A DNA stretch of 64,000 nt from Thermoleophilia bacterium (lineage in GTDB: Bacteria > Actinomycetota > Thermoleophilia > Gaiellales > Gaiellaceae). Made by a program: the position numbers and the translations under genes. The notes below the pieces were generated by a model. The model saw only the letters and a list, made by a program, of their open reading frames with translations, was not told the DNA's origin and searched no databases. Positions 39,161 to 48,178 of this stretch are shown piece after piece. Location of the stretch: positions 1 through 64,000 of the forward strand of contig SHVL01000002.1 in NCBI GenBank assembly GCA_009694305.1. The letters run 5' to 3'. Positions within the stretch are counted from its first letter, which is position 1. The number at the start of each line of letters is the position of its first letter.

Positions 39161-39589
39161 ATGAAGACTTACACCGCCAAGCCCGGAGAGATTCAGCGCG
39201 ACTGGTACGTCGTTGACGCCGAGGGGAAGACCCTGGGCCGGCTCGCGACCCAGATCGCGGACACCCTCCGTGGCAAGCGCAAGCCGCAGTACACCCCGCA
39301 TGTCGACACCGGCGATTTCGTCGTCGTGATCAATGCGGAGAAGATTCACCTCACCGGCCAGAAGCTCGACCAGAAGTTGGTCTATCGCCACTCCGGCTTC
39401 CCGGGCGGGCTGAAGACGCGGACGATGCGCGAGCAGCTCGATCGGCGGCCGACCGAGGTCATTCGCAAGGCCGTCAAGGGCATGCTTCCCAGGAACAAGC
39501 TCGCCGCAGCGCAGCTGACCAAGCTCAAGGTCTACGCAGGCCCCGAGCATCCGCACGCCGCGCAGGCGCCTAAGGATCTGGAGCTCTAA
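39161..39589 (+). CDS. rplM: 50S ribosomal protein L13
   Basis: [50 protein letters not shown]...KGMLPRNKL. Confidence 0.97.
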   Translation: MKTYTAKPGEIQRDWYVVDAEGKTLGRLATQIADTLRGKRKPQYTPHVDTGDFVVVINAEKIHLTGQKLDQKLVYRHSGFPGGLKTRTMREQLDRRPTEVIRKAVKGMLPRNKLAAAQLTKLKVYAGPEHPHAAQAPKDLEL

Positions 39590-39984
39590 TGGCAGACATC
39601 GCACAGTATCTCGGTACCGGCAAGCGCAAGACCTCGGTCGCGCGCGTCATCCTGCGGCCCGGCGACGGCAAGACCTGGATCAACGGCCGCACGCTGGAGG
39701 ACTACTTCCCACGCGCGTCGCATCGCACCTCGGCCCTCGGGCCATTCAAGACCGCAGGCGCGGAGGGAACGTACGACCTTCGTGTGCGCGTGCACGGTGG
39801 TGGTATCAGCGGTCAGGCCGGCGCAGTGCGGCACGGGATCGCCCGGGCGCTCGTCGAGGCCGACCCCGAGCTTCGCACCGCATTGAAGCGCGAGGGCTAC
39901 CTTACGCGTGACGCTCGCCAGGTCGAGCGCAAGAAGGCCGGCCTGCACAAGGCGCGTAAGGCGCCCCAGTTCTCCAAGCGCTAG
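39589..39984 (+). CDS. rpsI: 30S ribosomal protein S9
   Basis: [26 protein letters not shown]...[19 protein letters not shown]...[17 protein letters not shown]. Confidence 0.97.
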   Translation: MADIAQYLGTGKRKTSVARVILRPGDGKTWINGRTLEDYFPRASHRTSALGPFKTAGAEGTYDLRVRVHGGGISGQAGAVRHGIARALVEADPELRTALKREGYLTRDARQVERKKAGLHKARKAPQFSKR

Positions 39985-40040
39985 GCACTGTGCTCCCCCG
40001 TCTGCGCGTGTTTACCGTCGCCCCACGGCGATAATCACCT

Positions 40041-41306
40041 ATGGCTCGCACTTACTTCGGAACCGACGGTGTGCGCGGCATTGTCGGCGAGACCCTGACC
40101 CTCGATCTCGTCGAGCGACTTGGCCGGGCAGCGACAGCGTGGTCGGGCCGTGGGCGTGTTTTTGTCGGACGTGACACCCGTGGCTCCGGGCCCGCCCTCG
40201 AGGCTGCGCTCGTGGAGGGAATCGTCTCCGCCGGCGGCGCCGCCGTCTGTGGTGGAGTCCTGCCCACACCGGCCGTAGCGCTCCTGGCGCAGGATCTCGG
40301 AATCGTCCTCTCCGCCTCGCACAACCCTCCCGCCTACAACGGCGTCAAGTTCTTCACCTCCGGGGGCAACAAGCTGTCGGATGGGGAGGAGGAGGCGATC
40401 GAGGCGCTCCTCGACGCGCCCGGATGCGGAAGCGGCTCGGTCGAGATGGCCGAGGGCGCCGCCGCCGGGTACGTGGAGCACGTGGTGGAGCACTTCGGTT
40501 CCGACCTCGGCGGCCTCCGGGTAGCGGTCGATTGCGCAAACGGCGCCTACTCCGGGATCGCACCGGCTGTCTTCGAACAACTCGGTGCACGGGTCACGAC
40601 CGTTGCGGCGGCGCCCAACGGGTCAAACATCAACGTGGGGTGTGGTGCGACGGATCTCGGTCTACTGCAGGAGGTCGTGCGCACAGGTGCATTCGATCTC
40701 GGGATCGCGTTCGACGGCGACGGAGACCGCATGCTCGCGGTTGACGAGAATGGAGATGCCCTGGACGGCGACCAGATTCTGGCTATCCTGGCGCTCGCAC
40801 AGGGCGTCGATGCCGTCGCGGTCACGACGATGACGAACCTCGGCTTTCACCGTCTGATGGCCGAGCGCGGTATCCGGGTGATCACGACCGATGTCGGCGA
40901 CCGGTATGTGCTCGCTGCGATGCGGGCCGAGGGTGCAGTGCTCGGTGGCGAGCAGTCGGGGCACGTAATCACGCTCGACGGCCACGTGACGGGCGACGGG
41001 CTTGCCGCAGCCCTCCTCCTCTGCCGGACACTCGACAGGGGTTCGCTAGCGGCGGCCGCCGCCGTGATGCAGCGCCTCCCGCAGGCGAAGCAGAATGTCC
41101 CGGTGGCCCGTCCAGGACTTTCGGCAGCCGTTGTCAGTGAGGTCGCGCGGCTTGGCGACGAACTCGCGGGCCGCGGCAGGATCCTCGTTCGGCCATCCGG
41201 CACCGAACCGCTCGTCCGCGTCCTCGTCGAGGCCGAAAGCGAGGCGGAGGCGACGGCGCTCTGTGGTACAGTCGCCCTTCTCGTCCGGTCGGAGCTCGGC
41301 GACTAA
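40041..41306 (+). CDS. glmM: Phosphoglucosamine mutase
   Basis: YFGTDGVRGIVGE, LSASHNPPAYNGVKFF, FDGDGDRML, GGEQSGHVI, RPSGTEPLVRV. Confidence 0.96.
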   Translation: MARTYFGTDGVRGIVGETLTLDLVERLGRAATAWSGRGRVFVGRDTRGSGPALEAALVEGIVSAGGAAVCGGVLPTPAVALLAQDLGIVLSASHNPPAYNGVKFFTSGGNKLSDGEEEAIEALLDAPGCGSGSVEMAEGAAAGYVEHVVEHFGSDLGGLRVAVDCANGAYSGIAPAVFEQLGARVTTVAAAPNGSNINVGCGATDLGLLQEVVRTGAFDLGIAFDGDGDRMLAVDENGDALDGDQILAILALAQGVDAVAVTTMTNLGFHRLMAERGIRVITTDVGDRYVLAAMRAEGAVLGGEQSGHVITLDGHVTGDGLAAALLLCRTLDRGSLAAAAAVMQRLPQAKQNVPVARPGLSAAVVSEVARLGDELAGRGRILVRPSGTEPLVRVLVEAESEAEATALCGTVALLVRSELGD

Positions 41307-41400
41307 CTCGACTCACGACCCGCGACGGGGAACGTCGGAGGATACGGCGGATTCAACCCCACACAGTGGGTAGGCAGGGGGTGACGAAGGAGAGACGCCA

Positions 41401-43230
41401 ATGTGCGGGATCATCGGATATGTCGGGCCCAGGGAGTGCAAGCACCTGCTTCTCTTCGGCCTCGAGCGACTCGAGTACCGGGGGTACGACTCGGCCGGTA
41501 TTGCTCTCCTCGAGGAGGACGGGCTGCACTACACGCGCGCCGTCGGCAACCTCCAGAACCTCAAGATCGCTGCCGGGGAGGCTCCGTCGCCCGCGACGAC
41601 CGGCCTCGGCCACACGCGCTGGGCGACGCACGGTGGCGTCACCGAGGCCAATGCCCACCCTCTCGCCGGAGATGATCCGGCCGAGATTGCGATCGTGCTC
41701 AACGGCATCGTCGAGAACTACCGCGAGCTCCGAGCCCGCCTGAGCGGTGGTGGTCATGTCTTCACGTCGGAGACCGACGCCGAGACCGTCACACATCTGA
41801 TCGAGGAGTTCTACGAGGGCGACATCGTCGAGGCGACCAGGCAGGCGTTCAACGAGCTCGAGGGGCATTTCGCCTTCGTTGTGATCCACCGTGATCATCC
41901 GGGCGTCCTCGTCGGGGCTCGACACCAGTGTCCGCTCGTGGTGGGCGTCGGCCAGGGCGAGACCTTCCTCGCCTCCAATGCGACGGCGTTCCTGCGCGAG
42001 ACCCGCGAGGTGTATTTTCCCGAGGACGGCGACCTGATCGTGATCACATCCGACGGGGCCCGCCACCTGCGGGCCGACGACGGCTCCGCTGTCGCCCGTG
42101 AGCTCGTCGTGCTCGACTGGGACGACGAGAGCGCCGAGAAGGCCGGTTTCGAGACGTTCATGCTGAAGGAGATCTACGAGCAGCCCGACGCCGTTGCAGA
42201 GACGATCGGCGACCGCGTTCGTCACGGGCGGCTCGAGCTCGAGGGGCTCGGGATGGACGACGCCGGCATCAAGGTGCTGCGTCGGATCGTGATCCTCTCC
42301 ACGGGCACCTCCTATCACGCTGCCGTCGCCGCCCGTTACGCGATCGAGGAGTGGGCGCGTGTACCGGTCGAGCACGACATCGCCTCCGAGTGGATCTACC
42401 GCAATCCGGTTCTGGATCGAAGCACACTGGTGATCGGTATCTCCCAGTCGGGCGAGACACGCGACACGATCGCCGGGATGAAGCTCGCTCGCGAGATGGG
42501 TGCGCGCACCGTTGCGATCACGAACATGATGGGCTCGCAGATCACACGTGAGGTCGATTCCGTGCTCTACACGCGCGCCGGCCTCGAGGTGAGCGTCGCA
42601 GCGTCGAAGACGTTCACGGCGCAGGTGAGCCTGCTCTTCCTCGTGGCGCTCAAGCTGGCCCAGGTGCGGGAGACGCTTCCCCCGGACGAGCTGACGTTCA
42701 TCCTCGACGAGGTCTACCTGCTGCCGGAGAAGATCCAGGCCTTTCTCGACGGTAATCACCCGATCGACGAGATCGCCCGTCGCCACTTCGACAAGCCGTT
42801 CTTCCTCTACCTCGGCCGCCATATCGGCCTTCCTGTCGCGCTCGAGGGTGCGCTGAAGTTGAAGGAGATCTCGTACATCCCGACCGAGGCGTACTCCGCT
42901 GGTGAGATGAAGCACGGGCCGATCGCACTCCTCGACGACTCGACGCCCGTCGTCGTGATTGCGACGCGGAGCCACGTCTACGACAAGATGATCTCGAACA
43001 TCCAGGAGGTCCGTGCCCGTGGCGCCTACGTGATCGCCATCGCGACCGACGGCAACGAGGACATTCAGCATCACGCCGACGACGTGATCTACATCCCGCG
43101 CTCGCCTGCGTTCCTGCAGGCGGTGCTCGCCGTGGTGCCGTTGCAGTTGCTCGCCTACCGGATCGCCCGGCTGCGGGGGCTGAACGTCGATCAGCCGCGC
43201 AACCTCGCGAAGACCGTCACCGTGGAGTGA
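41401..43230 (+). CDS. glmS: Glucosamine-fructose-6-phosphate aminotransferase (isomerizing)
   Basis: MCGIIGYVGPRE, HTRWATHGGVTEANAHP, SQSGETRDT, final NLAKTVTVE. Confidence 0.97.
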   Translation: MCGIIGYVGPRECKHLLLFGLERLEYRGYDSAGIALLEEDGLHYTRAVGNLQNLKIAAGEAPSPATTGLGHTRWATHGGVTEANAHPLAGDDPAEIAIVLNGIVENYRELRARLSGGGHVFTSETDAETVTHLIEEFYEGDIVEATRQAFNELEGHFAFVVIHRDHPGVLVGARHQCPLVVGVGQGETFLASNATAFLRETREVYFPEDGDLIVITSDGARHLRADDGSAVARELVVLDWDDESAEKAGFETFMLKEIYEQPDAVAETIGDRVRHGRLELEGLGMDDAGIKVLRRIVILSTGTSYHAAVAARYAIEEWARVPVEHDIASEWIYRNPVLDRSTLVIGISQSGETRDTIAGMKLAREMGARTVAITNMMGSQITREVDSVLYTRAGLEVSVAASKTFTAQVSLLFLVALKLAQVRETLPPDELTFILDEVYLLPEKIQAFLDGNHPIDEIARRHFDKPFFLYLGRHIGLPVALEGALKLKEISYIPTEAYSAGEMKHGPIALLDDSTPVVVIATRSHVYDKMISNIQEVRARGAYVIAIATDGNEDIQHHADDVIYIPRSPAFLQAVLAVVPLQLLAYRIARLRGLNVDQPRNLAKTVTVE

Positions 43231-43283
43231 GGGAAATCGCGATGGAAAAGCATACCGCGATTTCCCTCACTCCAGATTTTTCT
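43224..43283 (+). terminator. Strong intrinsic terminator overlapping the glmS stop codon
   Basis: Perfect 18-bp stem GGAGTGAGGGAAATCGCG / CGCGATTTCCCTCACTCC, 14-nt loop, followed by AGATTTTTCT. Confidence 0.9.
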
Positions 43284-43514
43284 GCAGGCTTCGCCTGATC
43301 CTGAAGGGGGCCGCCCGCGGCCCGTCCTACCCGGGCCCGTCCGAAGGCGGGTGGCCGTAGCGAGACGAAGGACCCGGGGCCCCTATCAAGGTTTGCGCGT
43401 TCGTCGAGCCGGACGGATCAGGGCTCGACGTGATCGGCGACCTCTGGGCGACGCACCCGCGGCTGCAGCCGCGAACCGCTGCTAGAGGCAAGCGGGTGTG
43501 ATGCTGCGGTGTGC

Positions 43515-43546
43515 GCCCGGCGTCAGGATTCAGCCTGACGCCGGGC
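43515..43546. terminator. Perfect 13-bp stem hairpin at the aquaporin 3' end
   Basis: GCCCGGCGTCAGG-ATTCAG-CCTGACGCCGGGC. Confidence 0.7.
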
Positions 43547-44228
43547 TTCGCTCTTCGAGCCGCGACGCCTTGTCGCCCCGCATCGCCAGCGACAGCGCGC
43601 TCGCGAGGGCGGCGCCGAGGAGCGGGCCGACGATGTAGATCCAGACGCTCCCGAACTCGCCGGCCCAGATGGCCGGGACGATCGAGCGTGCCGGGTTGAA
43701 CGAGCCACCGGAGCTCGGGCCCATCGTCACGGCTGCGGTGAAGATGAAGCCGCCGATCGCGACCGGCGCGAGCACGCCCTTCCACGGAGCCGAGTCGTCG
43801 GTCGCGACGGTGATGATGACCGAGACGAAGAGGAACACCGCGACGAGCTCGATCAGCATCGCGCGCCAGTCCTCGACGCCCTTGCCGGGGTTCGTGACGA
43901 GTGAGTCCTTGACGTCGCTCGTGTAGAGGATCGTCGCGACGACTACGGCGATGAAGCCGCCGATCAGCTGCGCGACCCAGTAGGGGAGCACGGCCGACAT
44001 CGGGAACTTACGCCCGACGGCGAGGCCGAACGTGACGGCAGGGTTGTAGTGACCGCCCGAGATCTGGCCGAACGCGGCGATCATCAGCCCAAGCCCGAGG
44101 CCGAAACCCGCTGCGACGCCCGCAGAAGCGATAGAGCCGGGGAGGTTCACCGCCGCGGCGATGCCGCTGAAGCCGATGAAGAAGAAGCCAAAGGTGCCGA
44201 CGACCTCGGCAAGGAGTCGGTTGCTCAT
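43530..44228 (-). CDS. Aquaporin/MIP family channel
   Basis: SGGHYNPAVTFGLAVG and SGGSFNPARSIVPA (two NPA motifs), six TM. Confidence 0.92.
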   Translation of the reverse strand: MSNRLLAEVVGTFGFFFIGFSGIAAAVNLPGSIASAGVAAGFGLGLGLMIAAFGQISGGHYNPAVTFGLAVGRKFPMSAVLPYWVAQLIGGFIAVVVATILYTSDVKDSLVTNPGKGVEDWRAMLIELVAVFLFVSVIITVATDDSAPWKGVLAPVAIGGFIFTAAVTMGPSSGGSFNPARSIVPAIWAGEFGSVWIYIVGPLLGAALASALSLAMRGDKASRLEERSPASG

Positions 44229-44310
44229 CGAGGGCGTTTCCACAGCGGTGCCTCCCGGAACTCGGTGTTGACAGTCAGGTTGCTGCCGTACTCGGCAGCA
44301 GGCCAAATCT

Positions 44311-45159
44311 ATGCGAACGACCGGACGGGCCGGAGGTCCAACCGGCTACGGTTCGCGCACGATGACGTCGAAGCCCGAAGGCCCACCGGCCTACAGCACG
44401 CAAGCGGTTCGTATGCTGCGCCTTCCGGGCGGGGAAGAAGAGGACGATCGCGTTGCGGTCGAGGAGCCGCTCGAGCTGCGGATCGGCGGGCAGCCGGTTG
44501 CCGTGACGATGCGAACCCCGGGGCACGACGAGGAGCTCGCGCTAGGATTTGCCCTCTCGGAGGGCCTGCGACCGCTCTCGGCCCGCGTGCCGGACGACCT
44601 GGCCCAGAACACGATCGAGCTCGAGGCGCCCGGCTTCGACCCCGCCCGGATCGCGCGCTCCTTCTACACGACGTCGTCGTGCGGCGTCTGCGGCAAGGGA
44701 GCGCTCGAGGCGATCGCAGTCGAGTCGGCGCCGATCGAGAGCACGCTCACGATCAGCGGTGCGCTCGTCGGAACACTGCCCGATCGTCTTCGCGAGGCGC
44801 AGGCCGCATTCGACTCGACCGGAGGGATCCACGCGACGGGCCTCTTCACCGCAGCAGGCGAGCTCGTGTGCGCGAGGGAGGACGTCGGCAGGCACAACGC
44901 GATGGACAAGGTGATCGGGCGCGCCTTCCTCGACGGCCTGTTGCCGCTCACCGACCACGTCCTCTGCGTCAGCGGACGCCTCTCGTTCGAGCTCGTCCAG
45001 AAGGCGGCTGTTGCTGGCTGCCCTGTGGTCGTTGCCGTAGGCGCGCCGTCGTCGCTGGCGATCGAGCTCGCCGTCGATCGTGGTGTCACGCTCTGTGGCT
45101 TCGTGCGTGACGGCCGTCTCAACGTCTACTCGCTGCCCGACCGCGTCACCACGTCGTAG
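44311..45159 (+). CDS. fdhD: Formate dehydrogenase accessory sulfurtransferase FdhD
   Basis: PGHDEELALGFALSEGL, TTSSCGVCGKGALEAI (CxxC), CAREDVGRHNAMDKVIG, SGRLSFELVQKAAVAGCPVV. Confidence 0.95.
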   Translation: MRTTGRAGGPTGYGSRTMTSKPEGPPAYSTQAVRMLRLPGGEEEDDRVAVEEPLELRIGGQPVAVTMRTPGHDEELALGFALSEGLRPLSARVPDDLAQNTIELEAPGFDPARIARSFYTTSSCGVCGKGALEAIAVESAPIESTLTISGALVGTLPDRLREAQAAFDSTGGIHATGLFTAAGELVCAREDVGRHNAMDKVIGRAFLDGLLPLTDHVLCVSGRLSFELVQKAAVAGCPVVVAVGAPSSLAIELAVDRGVTLCGFVRDGRLNVYSLPDRVTTS

Positions 45160-45180
45160 GGGCGGGACCTGTCCCGCCCG
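45156..45180. repeat. Dispersed hairpin repeat copy 1 (GTAGGGGCGGGACCTGTCCCGCCCG)
   Basis: Identical to copies at 54596 and 58988; supplies the fdhD TAG stop. Confidence 0.9.
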
Positions 45181-45187
45181 ACCGCCG

Positions 45188-46105
45188 TCACACTCGCCGA
45201 CGGAGACGCGTTAACTGCCGCTCGAGGTCAACGTCGCCGGCGACCCCGAGGAGGGCGCGCGCCAGGATCGGCTCGGGATCACGATCGAGCCAGACGAGCC
45301 CTACCGTCCGCGTGGCTACCGGCTCGACGAGGGGAATCGCCCGCATCCCGCCTGGCACGTCGAACACGTGCAGCCAGGCGTGCGCCATCACGCTCGACCA
45401 CGGCCCGTCACGGACATGGGCGAACATGGTCGAGACGGAGTTCGTCTCGATGGTCGGCCTCGGGTGTGCGCCGGCCTCGTGGAAGATCCCATCGACGATG
45501 CGGCGGTTCTGCATGTCGGCTGTGAGCAGGCAGAGCGGGAGCGCTGCCGCCTCCGCCCACGTCGCCTCCTCCCGACCGCCGAGCGGCCCCGTGGCGTCGG
45601 TGAGCAACACGTACTGCTCCTCGTAGAGCGTCACCGCCCGCACCCCCGTGAGTGGCTCGGAGTCGAGGTAGGTGATGCCGAGCTCGAGCTCGAAGTCGTG
45701 CAGCCCGCGTTCGATCTGTCGCGAGTTGAGCGACTGCACGGTGACGGTGATCCCCGGGTGGGTCGCCGAGAGCGGTGTCGTCAGGAGCGAGACGCACGCC
45801 AGCGAGGTCGGGATCGCTCCGATCCGGAGCTGCCCGGAGAGGCCGCCGCGCATTGCATCGAGCTCGGCGTCGAGGCCGCCCACGTCGGCGAGGATCCGCC
45901 GTGCCCACTCGAGCACCGTCTCGCCTTCCGGGGTCAGTCCCTCGTAGCGCTGCGAGCGACGCACGATCGGGAATCCGACCTCGCTCTCGAGGCGTCGGAT
46001 CCCGGACGAGAGCGTCGGTTGCGAGACGTGGCAGGCGCGCGCCGCCCGGCCGAAATGCTCCTCACGGACGAGTGCCACAAGGTATCCGAGATGGCGTAGA
46101 TCCAT
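45188..46105 (-). CDS. LysR-type transcriptional regulator
   Basis: MDLRHLGYLVALVREEHFGRAARACHVSQPTLSSGIRRLESEVGFPIVRRSQR; divergent from the fdh operon. Confidence 0.93.
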   Translation of the reverse strand: MDLRHLGYLVALVREEHFGRAARACHVSQPTLSSGIRRLESEVGFPIVRRSQRYEGLTPEGETVLEWARRILADVGGLDAELDAMRGGLSGQLRIGAIPTSLACVSLLTTPLSATHPGITVTVQSLNSRQIERGLHDFELELGITYLDSEPLTGVRAVTLYEEQYVLLTDATGPLGGREEATWAEAAALPLCLLTADMQNRRIVDGIFHEAGAHPRPTIETNSVSTMFAHVRDGPWSSVMAHAWLHVFDVPGGMRAIPLVEPVATRTVGLVWLDRDPEPILARALLGVAGDVDLERQLTRLRRRV

Positions 46106-46111
46106 CCTCTC

Positions 46112-46138
46112 ATGATAGACCAGATCTATCATCTGGTC
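46112..46138. promoter_or_regulatory. Overlapping palindromes, probable LysR operator
   Basis: ATGATAGA-CCAGA-TCTATCAT and GACCAGAT-CTATC-ATCTGGTC, both perfect 8-bp arms; contains ATAG-N7-CTAT (T-N11-A type). Confidence 0.75.
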
Positions 46139-46222
46139 GATGCTTTCACTTTGACGAGGCCTGCTGCCGCAGGCATCCTGCGCAGGAATCGACGAACCCC
46201 GGCACCGCAGGAGGAGCAAAGC

Positions 46223-48178
46223 ATGCGTAAGACCAAGGGACGCCTCACGACTCCGCTCGTCCGCGAGGACGGCGTTCTGCGCACCGCGACCTGGGACGAG
46301 GCCCTCGACCGTGCCGCCGCCGGCTTCGCCGTTGCGCGTGCGGGTGACACATCGACCTCGTTCGGGATCTTCTCGTGCTCGAAGGCGTCGAACGAGATGA
46401 ACTTTCTCGCCGCCAAGTTCGCCCGTCAGGTGATGGGCACGAACAACATCGACTCCTGTAACAGAACCTGACACGCCCCTAGCGTCGTCGGTCTGGCGAC
46501 GGTGTTCGGAGCGGGCGGCGGCACGTCGTCCTACAGGGAGATGGAGGAGACGGACGTCGTCCTGCTCTGGGGCTCGAATGCCCGCGAGACGCACCCGATC
46601 TTCTTCCACCATCTGCTCAGGGGCATTCACAACGGCGCTCGTCTCTTCGTCATCGACCCTCGCCGCACGACCTCGGCGCAGTGGGCCGACCGCTGGCTCG
46701 GGCTCGAGGTCGGCTCCGACATCGCTCTCTCGAACACGGTCGCCCGCGAGATCATCCACGCCGGCCTCGCAAACCGCGCCTTCATCGACAACGCCACGGA
46801 GGGCTTCGACGCCTACGCCGCGTCGGTCGAGCCGTTCACGCTCGCCGAGGGAGAGCGGCTGACAGGAGTGCCTGCCGAGGCGATCCGCGAGATGGCACAC
46901 GCCTTCGCGCGTGCCGACCGCGCCATGATCTGCTGGACGCTCGGCATCACCGAGCACCACACCGCCGTGGACAACGTGCTATCGCTGATCAACCTGGCGC
47001 TCCTCTGCGGCCACGTCGGCCGGTTCGGCTCGGGGCTGAACCCGCTCCGCGGCCAGAACAACGTGCAGGGCGGCGGGGACATGGGCGCGATCCCCAACAA
47101 GCTGGCGGGCTTCCAGGACATCGAGCAGGATCACGAGGCGCGCGCGCGCTTCGAACAGGCGTGGGGCGTGACGATCCGCCCGACCTACGGCTGGCACCTG
47201 ACCCAGATGTTCGACGGGATGGAGCATGGCGAACTGCGCACGCTGTACGTGATCGGTGAGAATCCGGCGCAGTCCGAGGCGGACATCAATCGCACGCGCA
47301 AGCTCCTCTCCGAGCTCGACTTTCTCGTCGTCCAGGACATCGTCCTGACGAAGACCGCCGAGATGGCCGACGTCGTCTTCCCCTCCGCCGCGTCGTGGTG
47401 CGAGACCGACGGCACCGTGACGAACAGCGAGCGGCGCGTACAGCGGGTACGGAAGGCGCTCGACCCGCCCGGCGAGGCGCGCGACGACATGTGGATCATC
47501 ACCGAGATTGCCCGCCGTCTCGGCCAGGACTGGCCCGACCCGGTCGCCGAGGATGTCTGGGACGAGCTGCGTTCGCTGTCACCGATGCACTCCGGTAAGA
47601 GCTACGCGCGGCTCGAGGAGCTCGGTGGCATCCAGTGGCCGTGCCCCGACGAGACACACCCCGGCTCGCCGATGCTGCACGAGCGGCTCTGGGCCGAGCC
47701 CCGGATTGGCCCGGCCGCGCCGTTCACCGTTGTCGAGGCCCGTGGCCCCTTCGAGGAGCTCGACGCCGACTACCCGATCCGACTCACGACGGGCCGGCGG
47801 CTCGAGTCGTACAACACGGGCACCCAGACGAACCTCTACTCATCACCGCTCCATCGCGGCGAATCGCTCGATCTCTCGCCGGAGGACGCGGAGCGGCTCG
47901 AGCTCGCCGACGGCGAGGTCGCCCGCGTCTCTTCCCGCCGGGGATCGGTCGAGGCTCCTGTCCGGATCGACCCGGCGCTCCGGCCCGGCCTCGCCTTCAT
48001 GACGTTCCACTTCCCCGACCAGGTAGACACGAATCAGCTCACGATCGACGCGACCGACCCGAAATCCGGGACAGCAGAGTTCAAAGCCGCCGCGATCAGG
48101 GTCGAGAAGATCGAGCGCGTAGAGGACGAGGAGCGCGCAGGGGTCGCGGAGCACGCAACCGTGGGAGGGCAGCAGTAG
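46223..48178 (+). CDS. fdhA: Selenocysteine-containing formate dehydrogenase catalytic subunit (C-terminal part of FdhA), UGA at 46469-46471 read as Sec
   Basis: SD GGAGGAG then MRKTKGRLTTPLVREDGVLRTATWDEALDRAA...GTNNIDSCNRT-UGA-HAPSVVGLATVFGAGGGTSSYREMEETDVVLLWGSNARETHP...; frame continuous to 48178. Confidence 0.92.
46469..46516 (+). promoter_or_regulatory. Bacterial SECIS-like element after the Sec UGA
   Basis: UGACACGCCCCUAGCGUCGUCGGUCUGGCGACGGUGUUCGGAGCGGGC: stem GUCG/CGAC around a GGUCU-containing loop, placed 7 codons after the UGA as I recall for E. coli fdhF. Confidence 0.75.

Noticed and set aside
41307-41400. glmS ribozyme upstream of glmS
   Set aside because: The 94-nt spacer shows none of the glmS ribozyme core features I would expect, and glmM lies directly upstream.
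41353-43074. 573-aa minus-strand ORF opposite glmS (and similar long ones at 21786-23468, 22915-24603, 34203-35930, 48805-50049)
   Set aside because: Each lies antisense to a convincing conserved gene and has no recognisable domain; expected in high-GC DNA.
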